DNA of 64,000 nucleotides, from the NCBI GenBank assembly GCA_039000515.1, contig JBCFYV010000100.1, positions 24,377,769 to 24,441,768 on the forward strand. Direction: 5' to 3'. The translations under genes and the position numbers were made by a program. This DNA comes from Timema cristinae. Taxonomy: Eukaryota > Arthropoda > Insecta > Phasmatodea > Timematidae. Shown here piece by piece: positions 10,806-22,899 of the stretch; within the stretch, counting starts at the first letter, position 1; every line of letters begins with the position of its first letter. A model generated the notes under the pieces. It was given only the letters and a program-made list of their open reading frames with translations. It was not told the origin of the DNA and made no database searches.

Positions 10806-12235
10806 ACGGCTTTGGGGGTGGGGGGGGGGGGGGGTGGCCTTGAAAAAATAATGAAAAATGTTATTTGCTTATTACTGAAGTCAACTATCTTTAACATTTA
10901 CGTTTTGAAAGAAAGAATTCGATGATCTGTAAGCACAATAGACTCTCAATTTTCCGGATAAAGGGGTTGTTCAAGTATTATGTAAGCGCCTTAGGGCGGG
11001 AGGAAGGTCAGAACAATACTTACGTAAGACAGAAGACGGGTAAAACTGAGGGAGGGCGCATCGCAAGCCGCTGGGACTTCAGGCAGCAATGAAGATGCTG
11101 AGGAGCTAAACGAGGAAGAAGTGGAGAAGCCTTAATAAGGAAAAAAAGCTTGAGTGACCTCCCCCTCACGACCAATCAAATAGAAACATAATAATTGAGT
11201 GTGTTGAGACATGGATCCAAGGACTTCGCTCATTTGATTAAATGGAGATTAGGATGGGGTTTTTTTTTATAAAAAGAAGATTCATGTATTAACTATTAAT
11301 AGGCTGATTTTTTATAGCTTCAATTAAAAGTAAATTAAAATTTACCATCACCATTTAAAATTTGCTGCCCTTTGTTTACACTTGTTTATGTGAAAAGGGA
11401 TTTCTCACGATAGTAAATATTAAAACTAAGCAGCGAAATCAACTCAAATTGAACTCTTGTATGCGAATAGCATTAAGTAATGTCATTAAAACAAGAATAT
11501 ACAAATTAGTGGAAAGTGTTCAACAGCAGAGGTCCCATTAAATACATTTAGGTGAGTTAATGTATTTTTTTAAATTTTTTGTTACTATACTCAGTAAATA
11601 AAGTCACTATTTTAGAACAAATCTTAGTGATTATTAATATGTTAGTAAAAACTAGGGGGCCGCGAAAATATGTTTGGATATTTAGAGGACCACGAGTAAT
11701 AAAAGGTTAAGTAAGAACCAATGCGTTAGAACACGCAGCCACCAAAGAGGGTTGCTAACTTATTGCAAAGTGGTAATAGTCAATAGTCATCCAGATGCCA
11801 AAGTATATGTTTTTCTACAAAATGATGACTTAGTGCTATTTATGCACTAAAAATATGAAAATCATATTTAGATTAAACTTCTATATACCTAAAGAGAAAA
11901 AAATATATAAATAAAATTTGAAATATCAGAGCACATAGCATTAAGTGATTTGACGGAAGATGAGCCAGTAGTAAACTATTTTCTTTGACACGCCAATTGA
12001 ACTACTTGACTGAAAAATCTATGAACGACGCTGAAATTAAATTCGAACAATATGATATTTCACATAAGAGGTCTGAAATCTTAGAAAAAGGATTTCACCT
12101 AAAACTATCGCAACCCTTTACAAGTCTGAAATCTACACACACATACACGACTTAACTCAATAATTATAAAAACTCTTGGCCAGTCCGAAATTTATAAAGG
12201 CAGTATTTTACCGTAAGAATTATAGCAACTCATTA
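10806..12235. other. Unassigned DNA with minor repeat fragments
   Basis: GACTCTCAATTTTCCGGATA at about 10940 resembles a pogo-type end. A following acidic reading frame (EELNEEEVEKP then stop, 11095-11135) could be a transposase tail, but no catalytic region is visible. GCGTTAGAACACGCAGCCAC at 11720-11745 is a worn A-SINE head. The rest is AT-rich. Confidence 0.35.
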
Positions 12236-12520
12236 TACTACTATAAATAATAATAATGTTTAGCACCGCGTCTTACTACCCGTTCGGGTTATACGCTTTA
12301 AGTACTAATTACGCTAATGGATTAGGAATTGGGAAGGTTGAATTAGAGGAAGTGAACCCACGTTTGCGTGGAGGGAGAGTGGAAAACCATTTAGGAAAAA
12401 CCACTCCCAGTTCACCCGACCGAGATTCGAACCTCGATCTCCCCGTCCTAAGCAGTCGAACTCAACACGACAAGCGCGTTAGCCAACTACGCCACCGAGG
12501 CGGGTTTGTACTACTATAAA
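12236..12520 (-). repeat. SINE family A, full length, with 12-bp target-site duplication
   Basis: TACTACTATAAA occurs at 12236-12247 and again at 12509-12520. Between them lies a complete A SINE on the minus strand, with its ATT tail, CCCGTTCGGG hairpin, body, T-arm GATTCGAACCTCGATCTCCC and head ending ACGCCACCGAGGCGGG. It is among the best-preserved copies and useful as a family reference. Confidence 0.95.
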
Positions 12521-12720
12521 GCCACATGGCTGACTCACTCACTGACATTAATGTTTACCCACTTCCAGATGAGCTAGAAACTTGAAATTTGGCAAACTTA
12601 TAACTTCTAGCCTTTAACCAACGGGAAAAATAAAAACGTTAAAAATATTAATGTTTAACCCCTGATAAAAATTGAAAATGTTAGTGCAACTTTAAAGTAG
12701 GTGCGGACCTTTCTTTGGAG
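12521..12720 (+). repeat. Probable interspersed repeat (host of the A SINE)
   Basis: CACATGGCTGACTCACTCAC followed by CTTGAAATTTGGCAAAC is a motif combination common in invertebrate repeats. The A SINE inserted at its 5' edge: the duplicated TACTACTATAAA continues into it. No coding potential was recognised downstream to 13001. Confidence 0.4.
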
Positions 12721-13212
12721 GTCTCTTGTGGCTAAACTGTGAGACCTATCTAAAAAACGGCTCTGGAATTACATTAGCTTACATCCACTTGCAAAGGAAA
12801 CTCACCGGGAGTTTGGGGATGGAGACCCCAACGGTAAAAGAGAGTTGCAGGTATAAAATCCGTAGGCATATACTATTTTATCTATGGATTCATGCTCAAT
12901 GCAGGTCAAACTCCTATTATATGCTAAAGTGTGATCAGAATATTAGGATAAATCTTAAGACCGGCATCAAATCCTCCGTTTCAGGGTTCCCACCAATATA
13001 ATACTTATTTCACACACGATTTATTGTGGTAATCAACGTATACTTTCTAAACACATGGTTGTACCCCCTTACGATGCGTAGCATAGGCCAACAACACCCA
13101 GCTTCAGTCACAGTTTCTAGGTAATAGAACAAGTCCATACCCAGTGTTTCTAAAACGTTTTACTAATAGCGGACCACTTGATAAACGTTCGATGCATGTA
13201 CCCAGCTTCATA
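12721..13212. other. Unassigned spacer
   Basis: A 91-codon open frame at 12726-13001 resembles no known family. Nothing else was recognised. Confidence 0.3.
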
Positions 13213-13540
13213 TACAGGGTGGGCCAAAGTCTCTACACATTGCTAAGCTTATTTGGAAAAAAGAACAGAGAACTAATAATTTATAGAAGCTACATGATTA
13301 TCTGAACTTGTAACTACGTATGTAGTCAACATTTCCAAGTACCTTTTTTTTGCAGTGACTGTACCATCAAAAACCCAAGGACCCGGAAATCCTACTACCA
13401 CAAACAGTAGCACCAGGTTGATTTAGCTGCCCTTCAAGAACAATTCTCCGATTCCCTGTATACCAATAGCAAAAACAATATCATCTTAGTGCAATTTTAA
13501 TTTCCTTTGGAAAGGGTAGTGACTTTCATCCCACCCTGTA
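13213..13540. mobile_element. mariner/Tc-type MITE, 328 bp
   Basis: The ends are TACAGGGTGGGCCAAAGTCTC on the left and, reverse-complemented, TACAGGGTGGGATGAAAGTC on the right. Both carry the TA expected for an IS630-Tc1-mariner insertion. CAGGGTG(G/T)CC is a common mariner-type terminus. There is no open frame of useful length, so this is a non-autonomous copy. Confidence 0.75.
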
Positions 13541-14057
13541 CTATTTACCTATCTACATACCTACTCACCTGTCCCTTTAATGAAGACGGAAATTATAAAA
13601 ATGTACTTGTTTTTCAAGTAGTAAAAGGCGGGATTTTTATTCGACTTTGTTTCTTATGTACATTTCACGGTACAAAGTATTGTACTTGTTGCAATCTTGT
13701 CCTCTTCACTCTTTCATATCCTCTATGGTCCGCCACTGCATTATAGGTATTAGTAACCAAGAATGTTCCAGTGGCCCAGTCCGAGTGAAGTTCAGTTGCC
13801 TCTTTCTAAAGGAAGTGAAGCAAACCGGTTTACCTCGGCTTGTCAGGCAGGCAGTTCGCTTCTACACCGACCGAACAACGAATAGAATGGGTCGGGGGAT
13901 GACCAGGTTTCACTGTTGATAACCACCAGTGTATACTTACAAATAAACGATTAATTGATGTTTAAAAGTAGGACATTCTCTATGGCGTTAGATTCTCGAA
14001 AGTTCATTGGAGCAATTACAAAAGTACGCATCATATCCCGAGTTAATTATATCTAAA
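13541..14057. other. Unassigned spacer before the satellite
   Basis: Two overlapping short open frames (13507-13919) have no recognisable domain. No repeat was identified. Confidence 0.3.
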
Positions 14058-15243
14058 CCACCTCATTACACCCTATCTCTATCTTTAGCTAGTTCTACTC
14101 AGTCTACCTCATTACACCCTATCTCTATCTTTAGCTAGTTCTACCCAGTCCACCTCATTACAACCTATCTCTATCTTGAGCTAGTTGTACCCAGTCCACT
14201 TCATTACACCCTATCCCTATCTTTAGCTAGTTATATCCAGTCCACCTCATTACACCCTATTCCTATCTTGAGCTAGTTCTACCCAGTCCACCTCATTACA
14301 CCCTATCTCTATCTTGAGCTAGTTCTACCCAGTCCACTTCATTACACCCTATCCCTATCTTGAGCTAGTTCTACTCAGTCCACCTCATTACACCATATCC
14401 CTATCTTTAGCTAGTTCTACTCAGTCTACCTCATTACACCCTATTCCTATCTTGAGCTAGTTCTACCCAGTCCACCTCATTACACCCTATCTCTATCTTG
14501 AGCTAGTTCTACCCAGTCCACTTCATTACACCCTATCCATATCTTTAGCTAGTTATATCCAGTCCACCTCATTACACCCTATTCCTATCTTGAGCTAGTT
14601 CTACCCAGTCCACCTCATTACACCCTATCTCTATCTTGAGCTAGTTCTACCCAGTCCACTTCATTACACCCTATCCCTATCTTGAGATAGTTCTACCCAG
14701 TCCACTTCATTACACCCTATTCCTATCTTGAGCTAGTTCTACTCAGTCCACCTCATTACACCCTATCTCTATCTTGAGCTAGTTCTACCCAGTCCACCTC
14801 ATTACAACCTATCTCTATCTTGAGCTAGTTCTACCCAGTCCACTTCATTACACCCTATCCCTATCTTTAGCTAGTTATATCCAGTCCACCTCATTACACC
14901 CTATTCCTATCTTGAGCTAGTTCTACCCAGTCCACCTCATTACACCCTATCTCTATCTTGAGCTAGTTCTACTCAGTCCACCTCATTACACCATATCCCT
15001 ATCTTTAGCTAGTTCTACTCAGTCTACCTCATTACACCCTATTCCTATCTTGAGCTAGTTCTACCCAGTCCACCTCATTACACCCTATCCCTATCTTGAG
15101 CTAGTTCTACTCAGTCCACCTCATTACACCCTATCTCTATCTTGAGCTAGTTCTACCCAGTCCACCTCATTACAACCTATCTCTATCTTGAGCTAGTTCT
15201 ACCCAGTCCACCTCATTACACCCTCTCTCTTTCAGGCCCATTC
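14058..15243 (+). repeat. 46-bp satellite array, 25 complete units
   Basis: Units begin CCACCTCATTACACCCTATC and end CTAGTTCTACCCAGT. Twenty-five complete 46-bp copies run from 14058 to 15207 with no insertion or deletion, and a partial unit follows. A distinctive TTATATCC variant appears in units 4, 11 and 18 (starts 14196, 14518, 14840), exactly seven units or 322 bp apart. Units around them repeat in the same order, which indicates higher-order amplification. No open frame runs through it. Confidence 0.95.
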
Positions 15244-15299
15244 TAATGTTATCCTCCCATCTTGGTCTATACTTCATTCACGGTAGGAATTACTCTCTG

Positions 15300-15360
15300 A
15301 AAGGTTTTTTTTCCTACCAATATCCTACTATATAATAGATTTCTGGTAGGGAAAAAGGCT
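15300..15360. other. Small hairpin
   Basis: TTTTTTCCTACCA and TGGTAGGGAAAAA form a 13-bp stem around an AT loop just after the satellite. No function is evident. Confidence 0.45.
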
Positions 15361-15654
15361 TTTTAAAAACAATTCCTACGCTGAACAGACTTTAGGTCTT
15401 CCATGAGTCTCTTTCTTCCCGTTAGGTACAGTCAATACCCTGAGCATAGTCTTAGATTCTCCCAATGGCTTTTAATGTCCTGCCTACCGTAATCTACGAG
15501 ACTCCATTATCCTAACATTGTCTTGTGATGAGTACAGGTTATGTAACCCAACATTGTGTAACCTCCTCCACTCTCCAGCAGTCTCATCCCTTCATGGACC
15601 AAATATCTTCCTAAGCACAAAAGTATGTCATAGTATAAACAAAATCACTTTCGT

Positions 15655-15795
15655 GAATACTAATGGGTTAAGGATGATAAAGGTTTAATTTAGAGAAACT
15701 ATAGCATATTTGCGTGAAAAAATCTTTAGGGAAAACCACATTCAGTACACCGGACCGAAATTCGAACCCCGATCTTTCTGTCGTCGGGAGCGTAA
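15655..15795 (-). repeat. Old SINE A fragment
   Basis: The body and T-arm of an old A copy are visible (GGAAAACCACATTCAGTACA, ATTCGAACCCCGATC). The head and tail are lost. Confidence 0.6.
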
Positions 15796-15909
15796 GTTGT
15801 CAGGCTAATTTCACACTATCACGATTTATTCGATTCGGTTTTCTCATACGGTATAGCCGTTTTGGGGCAGCATACGTTTTGTGTTCAGTTTGCTGCAGTT
15901 TCGTGAAAG

Positions 15910-17156
15910 ATGGACGACGATGTTGCGACCTTGGTTATTTACTGGTATAATAGGTTAAGAAAAAATAAACAAAATCATAGAAGATTTTGGGAGCATCCTA
16001 TTGTATCACGGCGTTTAACTATGGGTCACTTTTGGACACATGTTAGAATTGAGAAGTGATGAAACAAAATTCTAAAATTATTTTCGCATGTCGATGTCAG
16101 GGTTTAACGAACTTCTAGGAAGATTGGAAGGAGATTTGAAAAAAAAAACAAGAAACGTTTATGAGAAACAGTATTAGTCCGGAAGAGAAATTGGCAATAT
16201 GCATTAGGTAAGTAAATTGGCCAGTCTCTCTATAATAAAGGTTTTTAGGCAGAAGCTCAGTTAATTGAGTATATGTACATGTTGCCATCTCTGTAGTTTA
16301 TGTTTTTAAGGGTAGTCAAATAAATAAAATTAATTAACTGTTCCACTAGGAAAGAATCTATAGTCATAACTTTTTACTATTTTATATTTATTGGCAAACA
16401 TAATAATCACATAATATAATCATACAATATTTTGATCGAAATTAAATATGTAGGTAGCTCAAAAATTAGAAAAATCCAATATTTCTTCCGTATTATTCAA
16501 ATCGGAAGCTGGCGAATGTAGATCTGGTGTTGAATGGAGTGAAGAACTAACTATCCAGTGAGATTGACGAGTATCCTGTATTTTGATTAATGTGCTGTAG
16601 TATATCCTGGATTTTGCTAATAATTAGTTTGTCTCTGTCTCTTAGTGCTTGTAATAGGTTAATGACACCCGCTTGAAATTGAAGGATTGAAGTAATGGGT
16701 AAAAGACTTAAACTTTCCTCTTTTTACGATCTTTAATACAGCTGTCTCGAATCTGTGTCCATTTTTTCAGAATTAATTTACCAGCGAAATAATTAGATTT
16801 TTTTCAGATACATGGCTTCTGGATGTTCATATAAAGATTTACATTATTCATTCAGAGTCGGCATCTCAACAATCCACGCTATCAAATAGAGAATTTTTCA
16901 TAGGCCCTTGGACATAAATTATGACAAGGTGGTTCAGATGATTAAAGCATGCACTGTTTTACATAACTTCATTATAGAAAAAGATGGACTGATTTTCGAA
17001 AATCTTAGTGATCAGAATGAAAGTGTGTGCTTTCAAAACATGCCAGGGGGACAACGAAGACGTGGAGGAATTACAGCTAATACAAATAGAAATATGTTGC
17101 CGATTATTTTGTGTCTGAATATGGATCAGTTCTGTGACAAAATGAAGCTATTGGTT
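15910..17156 (+). pseudogene. PIF/Harbinger (HARBI1-like) transposase remnant with an intron
   Basis: Fragments follow the order of a Harbinger transposase. An ATG at 15910 opens MDDDVATLVIYW with RRFWEHPIVSRR, then a stop and frame change. YFRMSMSGFNELLGRLEGD (about 16073-16135) and SISPEEKLAICI (to 16207) come next. GTAAGT at 16208 and TTTTCAG ending at 16807 bound a 600-bp intron. Splicing restores a split arginine codon and gives RYMASGCSYKDLHYSFRVG, the conserved helix-turn-helix region. After AIK (about 16887) the frame jumps to MIKACTVLHNFI (about 16935-16975), the C-terminal motif. The DDE nuclease core is missing, with internal stops and at least two frameshifts, so it cannot be active. 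Terminal inverted repeats were not found. Confidence 0.85.
16547..16798 (-). pseudogene. MADF/Myb-like accessory protein remnant of the Harbinger element
   Basis: On the minus strand, LKKWTQIRDSC (about 16745-16778) matches the core of MADF/SANT-type DNA-binding domains, where KKW..LRD is conserved. The next part, LPITSILQFQAGVINLLQAL then ISKIQDILQHIN, resembles the C-terminal dimer-type region of the same proteins and ends at a stop at 16547-16549. A one-base frameshift after DRKKRK separates the two parts. Harbinger transposons usually carry a transposase and such a DNA-binding partner. Here the partner lies antisense inside the transposase intron. The domain call rests on motif reading only. 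Confidence 0.6.
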
Positions 17157-17159
17157 TGA

Positions 17160-19697
17160 CTAATTAATAAAGTAAAACGGTGTAATAAATCAATTATAAA
17201 ACTTACCAAATTCTTGTATTTGGTTTTTATCAATTTTTTCGAAATTTTCTTTCGATATCACAAATCTCCCTCCATGCCGTTTCACGTAAGACTTTGTTTT
17301 TATATATTTCTAATGTTTTATCGCATATAACGGGTCTTTCTTTAATGAGTGTTATGAGTAATTCTACATTAATTTTATCAATTGCGAAAATACGTCAAAA
17401 CACGTCTAAGCAAGCGCAGCGACTGCCCAACCTACCCCCTACGGCGCGCGGCGCGTATTTTATAAAAAACCGAGCTGTGTGAATTATTTCGTTTAGATAC
17501 TATAGCCACTACCACCGTTTCGTTTTTTTTTACCGTACGCCATATACAGTTTTCAATGATAACACACGGCAGCAAAATAAACGATTGTTTTCTTTACCAC
17601 ATTGGGTTTTACCGTATAGTGAGAACACACGCATATCGTTGCATACGCCACTGAAAACCGCAAGGTGTGAAACTACTGTAACTGTGATCATGTGACTAGG
17701 AGGTTTAAACCAATCACAAGACAGCAGCGCGAATTTCGTTGGTTGCTCTGTAATAGTAGAAATATTCTCAGCTTTGTACGCGCTTCTCAATTAAAATCTA
17801 CTTAGGAGAACCAATCAAATTCCTAAATCAACGTACTTAATCATTGTGCATGTACCTACAAAACTATATACAAGCAGAAAGCTGCGTTTACGGTTGCAAG
17901 GGGGTTTAAAAAAAACTGTAAATGATAGGTGTGTGTGTGTGTTTGGTTCTTGTTCTGTTATGAATTGTTTCCCGGCACAACACAATAATATGAAAACATC
18001 AATCGTTACATTAATTTTCTTCACTAGAAACTAAAATATGTCTATTTGCAGTTGATTCTAACTGGGGTTGAGATGCATCATAAGCCAACACACCTTTCTG
18101 CCAGCATGTGAATTGCTACGACACTCAAACAGATTCTGCTCTTTATATATTTGTCGAAAATGTGAATCAAACTCAATAAAATTATTCATCACTTTTCATA
18201 AAAGTGACTCGTGTTAACTATATCATTGGTGTACCGAACATGATGATTTGACCTCGATGGGGGAATGTATGAAGTTGTTACTATTGAAGTTTATAGGCCG
18301 GTCGACCCAGTGAGGTCACTAGGGCCTTAAACGACATTAAAAACATCTTAAAATACCCATAAGGGAGAGAGAGACAGAGACAACATAAATAACTCACCTG
18401 CCGGAATAAGAATATAAATAAAATAGCATATTTAAATAGTAAAATTTGTAATAAAATGTTAAAAATAGATCTCAATATGAAACTAAGTCCATTCGGGACA
18501 CTCCATAGGAGTGGAAATATATACAGATGTTGCACAACATTTTATTTATAGATTTAAAAAACGAAAACGTGAGGTGGATCCACGTAGGCTATTCGAGTCA
18601 GCGTGTTTAGTTTTTTAGTTCATGCAGGTGAAGTCATTTAAAGCTAGCAGCTAAATATCCCAAATATTCTGACATTTCTTTAGTTGTTTGTTTTAAGTGA
18701 AATTTCCTGTGTTTTCCCAGGTTTTTTCTAGACACAAACAATTCCCTTTGATTTTCCGGATTTCCAGGCGCGTGGTAGCCCAGATATACCCGCCTAGAAA
18801 TCTCAATAGATACCCCTTTCAATTTAAACGCATTTTTTCATCAATTAACATAATATTATCAAATTAATTACTATATTATTCTAATACATTCTTGCGCAAC
18901 ATAAGTGGTCGTATTAATTAATAATACATACATCCAAGACCTGTTTCGGTTACAGCCGGCTATTTAAATTGAGCATGACGTCACAAGTCAAACTGCACAA
19001 ACTTGTTCGTGTAAGACAAAATGTTTCATTCCACAACGTTAAAGCATTTGAGTGAGTAATTTGGTCTCCCTGCCTCAGTTCGATAATCGGCTGAATGTTT
19101 ATGATTAGTCTTAGGTCAAGTCATATAGTAGCTCATGCGCTTAAATAACCTATAGTTAAAAATCGAACTCCAAGAAAAATGATTGACAGTAATTTTTTTT
19201 TTTACAATACTTACCTAGGTTTGTTTTCAAGTCGGGTAATTATCACATGAGAATTCCTGATTATGGCGAAGTGAGAACTGCTATTTACTGCTGATAAATT
19301 CCTCGGTCAGAATCGCACACGGACCAAAGCCATAATAGTTACTGCTAGATTATGTTTGTTTGTAAGTCAGGTGCTTTTATAATCAGCGTATTTAAAAGGG
19401 GTTCATGTTTTCCAATCCTGGCTAGGTGAGTTTGGTGCGTTTTTATTCAGTCGAATAGTGGTGCACTTATAAAATAAACCTTCCCCGACCGGCCTTTGAG
19501 TTTGAGTAAAGGTTGCCCAAACGGATACCTAAGCATCTAAGACAACAAAGTTGATTATTTTTTACCACTTTTTAATACTCGTCGGGGCTATTTGCATTTT
19601 AGCTATGCTAATAGCATCAGGACAAGAAAAATAAAATCTTGAAAATATGCACTGATATTTGTGTGGATATAGAATGAGAAATAATTGTTTTTTTTAA
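17160..19697. other. Long stretch without an assigned gene
   Basis: 17400-17460 holds a short GC-rich run (GGCGCGCGGCGCGT). Several short open frames on both strands (17294-18822) resemble nothing known. A TG microsatellite lies near 17932-17943. CCTGTGTTTTCCCAGG near 18705 is a trace of the CCTGACTTTTCCAGG repeats. No gene can be supported. Confidence 0.35.
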
Positions 19698-19800
19698 GGT
19701 AAAAACCATCTTCAGTACACCCGACCAAGATATGAGCCACAAATTCCCTTCACCGGCAAAGCAAGCTAGATGAGCTTGACATATATTCCGCGCGCCCACC
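19698..19800 (-). repeat. Old SINE A head fragment
   Basis: CCATCTTCAGTACACCCGAC and a worn T-arm mark the head and upper body of an A copy. The tail is absent. Confidence 0.5.
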
Positions 19801-19861
19801 AATACGGGTCGTTAAATAATTAAAATCATTCAATTAGATACCGTGATTGATTAGTATTTCA

Positions 19862-20450
19862 CAGGGTTACTATAAGCATTATTTTTATAAAATTCCCCTA
19901 CTTTTCCAGAATTTCCATAAAATATGGCCGGCTCGGTCAGCGAGAAAGTATCAATCACTGTCGAGCCACACAGCTTAAAATACAATGGTGTGTGCCTTTT
20001 TCGGAAACTACTTTATTCTGTCTAAGCTTATACTCTCATTATCCCCTCACCTATAACCACCCTTTCTCGTGTTAATAAGAGGGAAAATAAAACCATAAAA
20101 TTTAGATCACAAGGTAAAGAGAAAAGCTTGCTGCTAATTCATAAATATACCTATCTTAACATTGCTAAATCTAGAGCCCTCGTTCATCAAGTCGTTTCAC
20201 AAATCCATAGATGATTAAATAGCTTATTCTCAACGACATTTTATAAGCATATCACATTTTCACACTTTTTTACATAATAAAACCCAAACTATACAGTTAA
20301 GTAAAAGTAACCCTGTTGGAATCTTTCGACTTTATTTTGACGTGAACCATATTTTGAAAAAACCTATCGTACAATTAAATATTGCGTTAGAGTTAAACGT
20401 CTGCCCGGAATTTCTCGCTTACTGAGGCGGCCCCCTTAACACGCAAGAAT
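19862..20450 (+). repeat. Dispersed repeat family X, copy 2
   Basis: It starts CAGGGTTACTATAAGC, then AAATTCCCCTACTTTTCCAG, then GGCCGGCTCGGTCAGCGAG and ATCAATCACTGTCGAGCC. It continues through GGAAACTACTTTATTCTGTC, TCACCTATAACCACCC, AAATCTAGAGCCCTCGTTC and TTTTGACGTGAACCATATTT, and ends at CTTACTGAGGCGGCCCCCTT. Each landmark recurs in the same order at 42243-43330, and most recur on the minus strand at 6735-7185. Non-coding. Confidence 0.75.
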
Positions 20451-20568
20451 CAAAATCGTTTACTTGTTTTGTGTCTAATTACGAAGTGACTATTTTCTAT
20501 AGGCTAGTATTATAACGCCCCGATTTTCCCGTTTTTGTATTCAATTACCTGACATTTCCATGTTTTAG

Positions 20569-20875
20569 TATATTAGGGAGTGACCTGGTGGTTTAGGGGG
20601 TAAGGTGTCAGACTTCTGTGCTGGTGGTCCGAGGCTCAATCCTCGGTTCCGCCACAGATTTGATTGCCAAACCCTTCCTTCACCTCTGACAAGACGTGTA
20701 TTAATCACAACTTGTAAATGTGTGGAATGCCAGGCCTCCACCATGGTTCGGATCCCGCGTTAAACTGTAGGTCCTCCATTTCATCTCACAATCACTCTAC
20801 CTTTACACATTAACGTAAGTGCGTATAGCCCGCACGGGTAGTAAGACGCGGTGCTATTAATAATAATATATTAGG
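20569..20875 (+). repeat. SINE family B with 9-bp target-site duplication
   Basis: TATATTAGG at 20569-20577 is repeated at 20867-20875 around a full-length B element. Its head is GTGACCTGGTGGTTTAGGGG, its body has GCCAGGCCTCCACCATGG, and its tail reads CCCGCACGGGTAGTAAGACG. The tail hairpin carries one A-to-C change in its loop. Confidence 0.92.
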
Positions 20876-21754
20876 TCTGTATTAGCGCATGACCTTGACT
20901 CGGTGAGTGATGAATTGTGATCTAGCTGGCTCAGTGAATGACCGAGTTGGCCACGGTTCAAGAAGACGACGGTCTGGCACTCGAACACGCCCAGTCCAAA
21001 ACATAAAGCCTCGGAGAATAACTACTACAGAGTTCTTTTTAAAAAAAATACTTGTGTAAACATTAACAGCATATTCCTTGCATGACCACGCCGTTTACTT
21101 TTAACGGCGACAGTTTTGACTTGAAGAATAATTACACTATGCCCCTATCTGATAAGCCACACCATGGTGTAAACCCATAAAGGTTAGCTTATTACCTTTC
21201 GGGGTTAAAAAAACAGAGTGTAGGTCACATACAGATTCAATATATGAAGGGGAAAAAAAGAAAGAAAAAACAGATCTGCTTACACATGTTTAAAAAATAG
21301 TTTCAACGAAGCAATAAACGCAGTGTCGACAGCTAAATAATTCCGATTCTCGATGTCGTGGACAACAACTCAAAATAACCGATTCTCGATGCTTACGGTA
21401 CGGCCAGACTGGGCGAACGACTAAAAAGTAAAATAAAACACATTGGTTGTAATGAGAGGTGGCCAGACTCGAGCGAGCGACGCTTGAAAGATATAACTAG
21501 TCCTGGTTTTCCAAGCGCGCGCACTCGAGCCGGAACAGTCTAGTTTACAGGCGCTAGGCAATATTGTATGTGGGTTCATTGAGTGTTAGGAAAACTTCTC
21601 ATTTTGAAAGAATATTTGAGTTTTTTGTAATTATCGATAGGCTTAGCACACTTGCTACTAACGGCCTAATTTAATTGGTAAGACCATAAACCATACATAC
21701 AGTATATAAGTGATGTGCTAAAATACTTCCAATATTATAATTAAGGCAGGAATT
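20876..21754. other. Unassigned spacer
   Basis: GGCCAGACTGGGCGAACGAC (about 21402) and GGCCAGACTCGAGCGAGCGA (about 21462) are similar 20-mers 60 bp apart and may be subterminal repeats of an unknown element. Nothing else was recognised. Confidence 0.3.
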
Positions 21755-21960
21755 TGCAAATAAGAATCATGATTAGCGCGGATAGAGGATGGGAAACCAC
21801 AATAATAAATCACTTGTTAAAAACCACCCTCGGTTCCCTGAGTCAAGATTCGAACCTTTGCCTTTCGTCAACAACTTTCGAGAGCTATCTGCTAATCACG
21901 CGCTCGCTTCCTCGCACGCTTATCAGTCTGGTCGAACCCTTAGTCGCGGAATTTTAACCA
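21755..21960 (-). repeat. Old SINE A fragment
   Basis: AAAACCACCCTCGGTTCCCT followed by AGATTCGAACC and an old head. The divergence indicates an ancient copy. Confidence 0.45.
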
Positions 21961-22391
21961 CCAAATAGTACCGAGTCTCTTATAAATGCGTAAATAAGTA
22001 ATATTAAATACACTTTGATAATTTAATAATTATATTCATCCCTTTAACAAGAATATAGATATATTACCATATTTTATTAATAAAAACTGATCATACCTTG
22101 AAATTCACTAACGAATTCTCCCAAATTACACTTATTTAAATTGGCTGTTTTTCATCCAAGAGTCTTTGAAATTCTCTAGTCACATGACACACTGGTGGCG
22201 TCCCAAGTTATAAGCGACTTAAAAAAGTATTTATTGGAAATACAAAGATAGGCCTATATTAAAAACCTCAAAACATGTGTTGAATTTAGCTTGGCAAATA
22301 AAAAGACTTGTCCTCCATAGATGGAGTTTAGTAGTTCAAGGACTTAGCGACATAGCAGTGAGAAATAAAACAATAGAACTACAAAATACTA

Positions 22392-22662
22392 TCTATTTAT
22401 TTATTACCGCATCTTACTACCCGTTCGGGTTATACGCTAAAGTACTAATTACGCTAATGAGTTAGGTGTTGGGAAGGTTGAATTCAGAGGAAGTGAAGCC
22501 GCATTTGCGTGGAGGAAACATGGAAAACAATTCAGGGAAAACCACCCCAGTTCACCTGAACGAGATTCGAACCTCGATCTCCCCGTCCTCGGTAGTCTAA
22601 CTCAACACGGAACTAGCGCGTTAGCTAACTACGCCACCTAGGCGGGTAATGCTATCTAGATA
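22392..22662 (-). repeat. SINE family A, near full length
   Basis: Tail CTTACTACCCGTTCGGGTTA, a complete body and T-arm, and head ending ACGCCACCTAGGCGGG. CTATCTA on both sides (about 22390 and 22654) is a possible short target-site duplication. Confidence 0.85.
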
Positions 22663-22899
22663 ATCGGTTAACAATATGACTTTGTAACGTTTGATAACTG
22701 TAATCATTGTTTCAATACAAGATTTTCTATAATTTTTTGTTGCTGTGTACCACGCTTGTCTATCCGTAAAGACTATCCGCATATTTACAACTATCAGAAG
22801 TAACCGGCGCTTCTCGTGGTAACAACGCAACTGATTAAGTGGTTACCCCTGGAAATGCTTTTATTTGTTTTAAACAGACAGAAAAAAAATCTTCATTTT
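22663..22899. other. Unassigned spacer
   Basis: No gene or repeat was recognised. Confidence 0.3.

Noticed and set aside
10930..11140. Second pogo-like transposon with a transposase tail
   Set aside because: Only one terminus and a short acidic frame are visible; no opposite end or catalytic motif.
14058..15243. CRISPR-like array
   Set aside because: The 46-bp units are contiguous with no unique spacers; this is a satellite in animal DNA.
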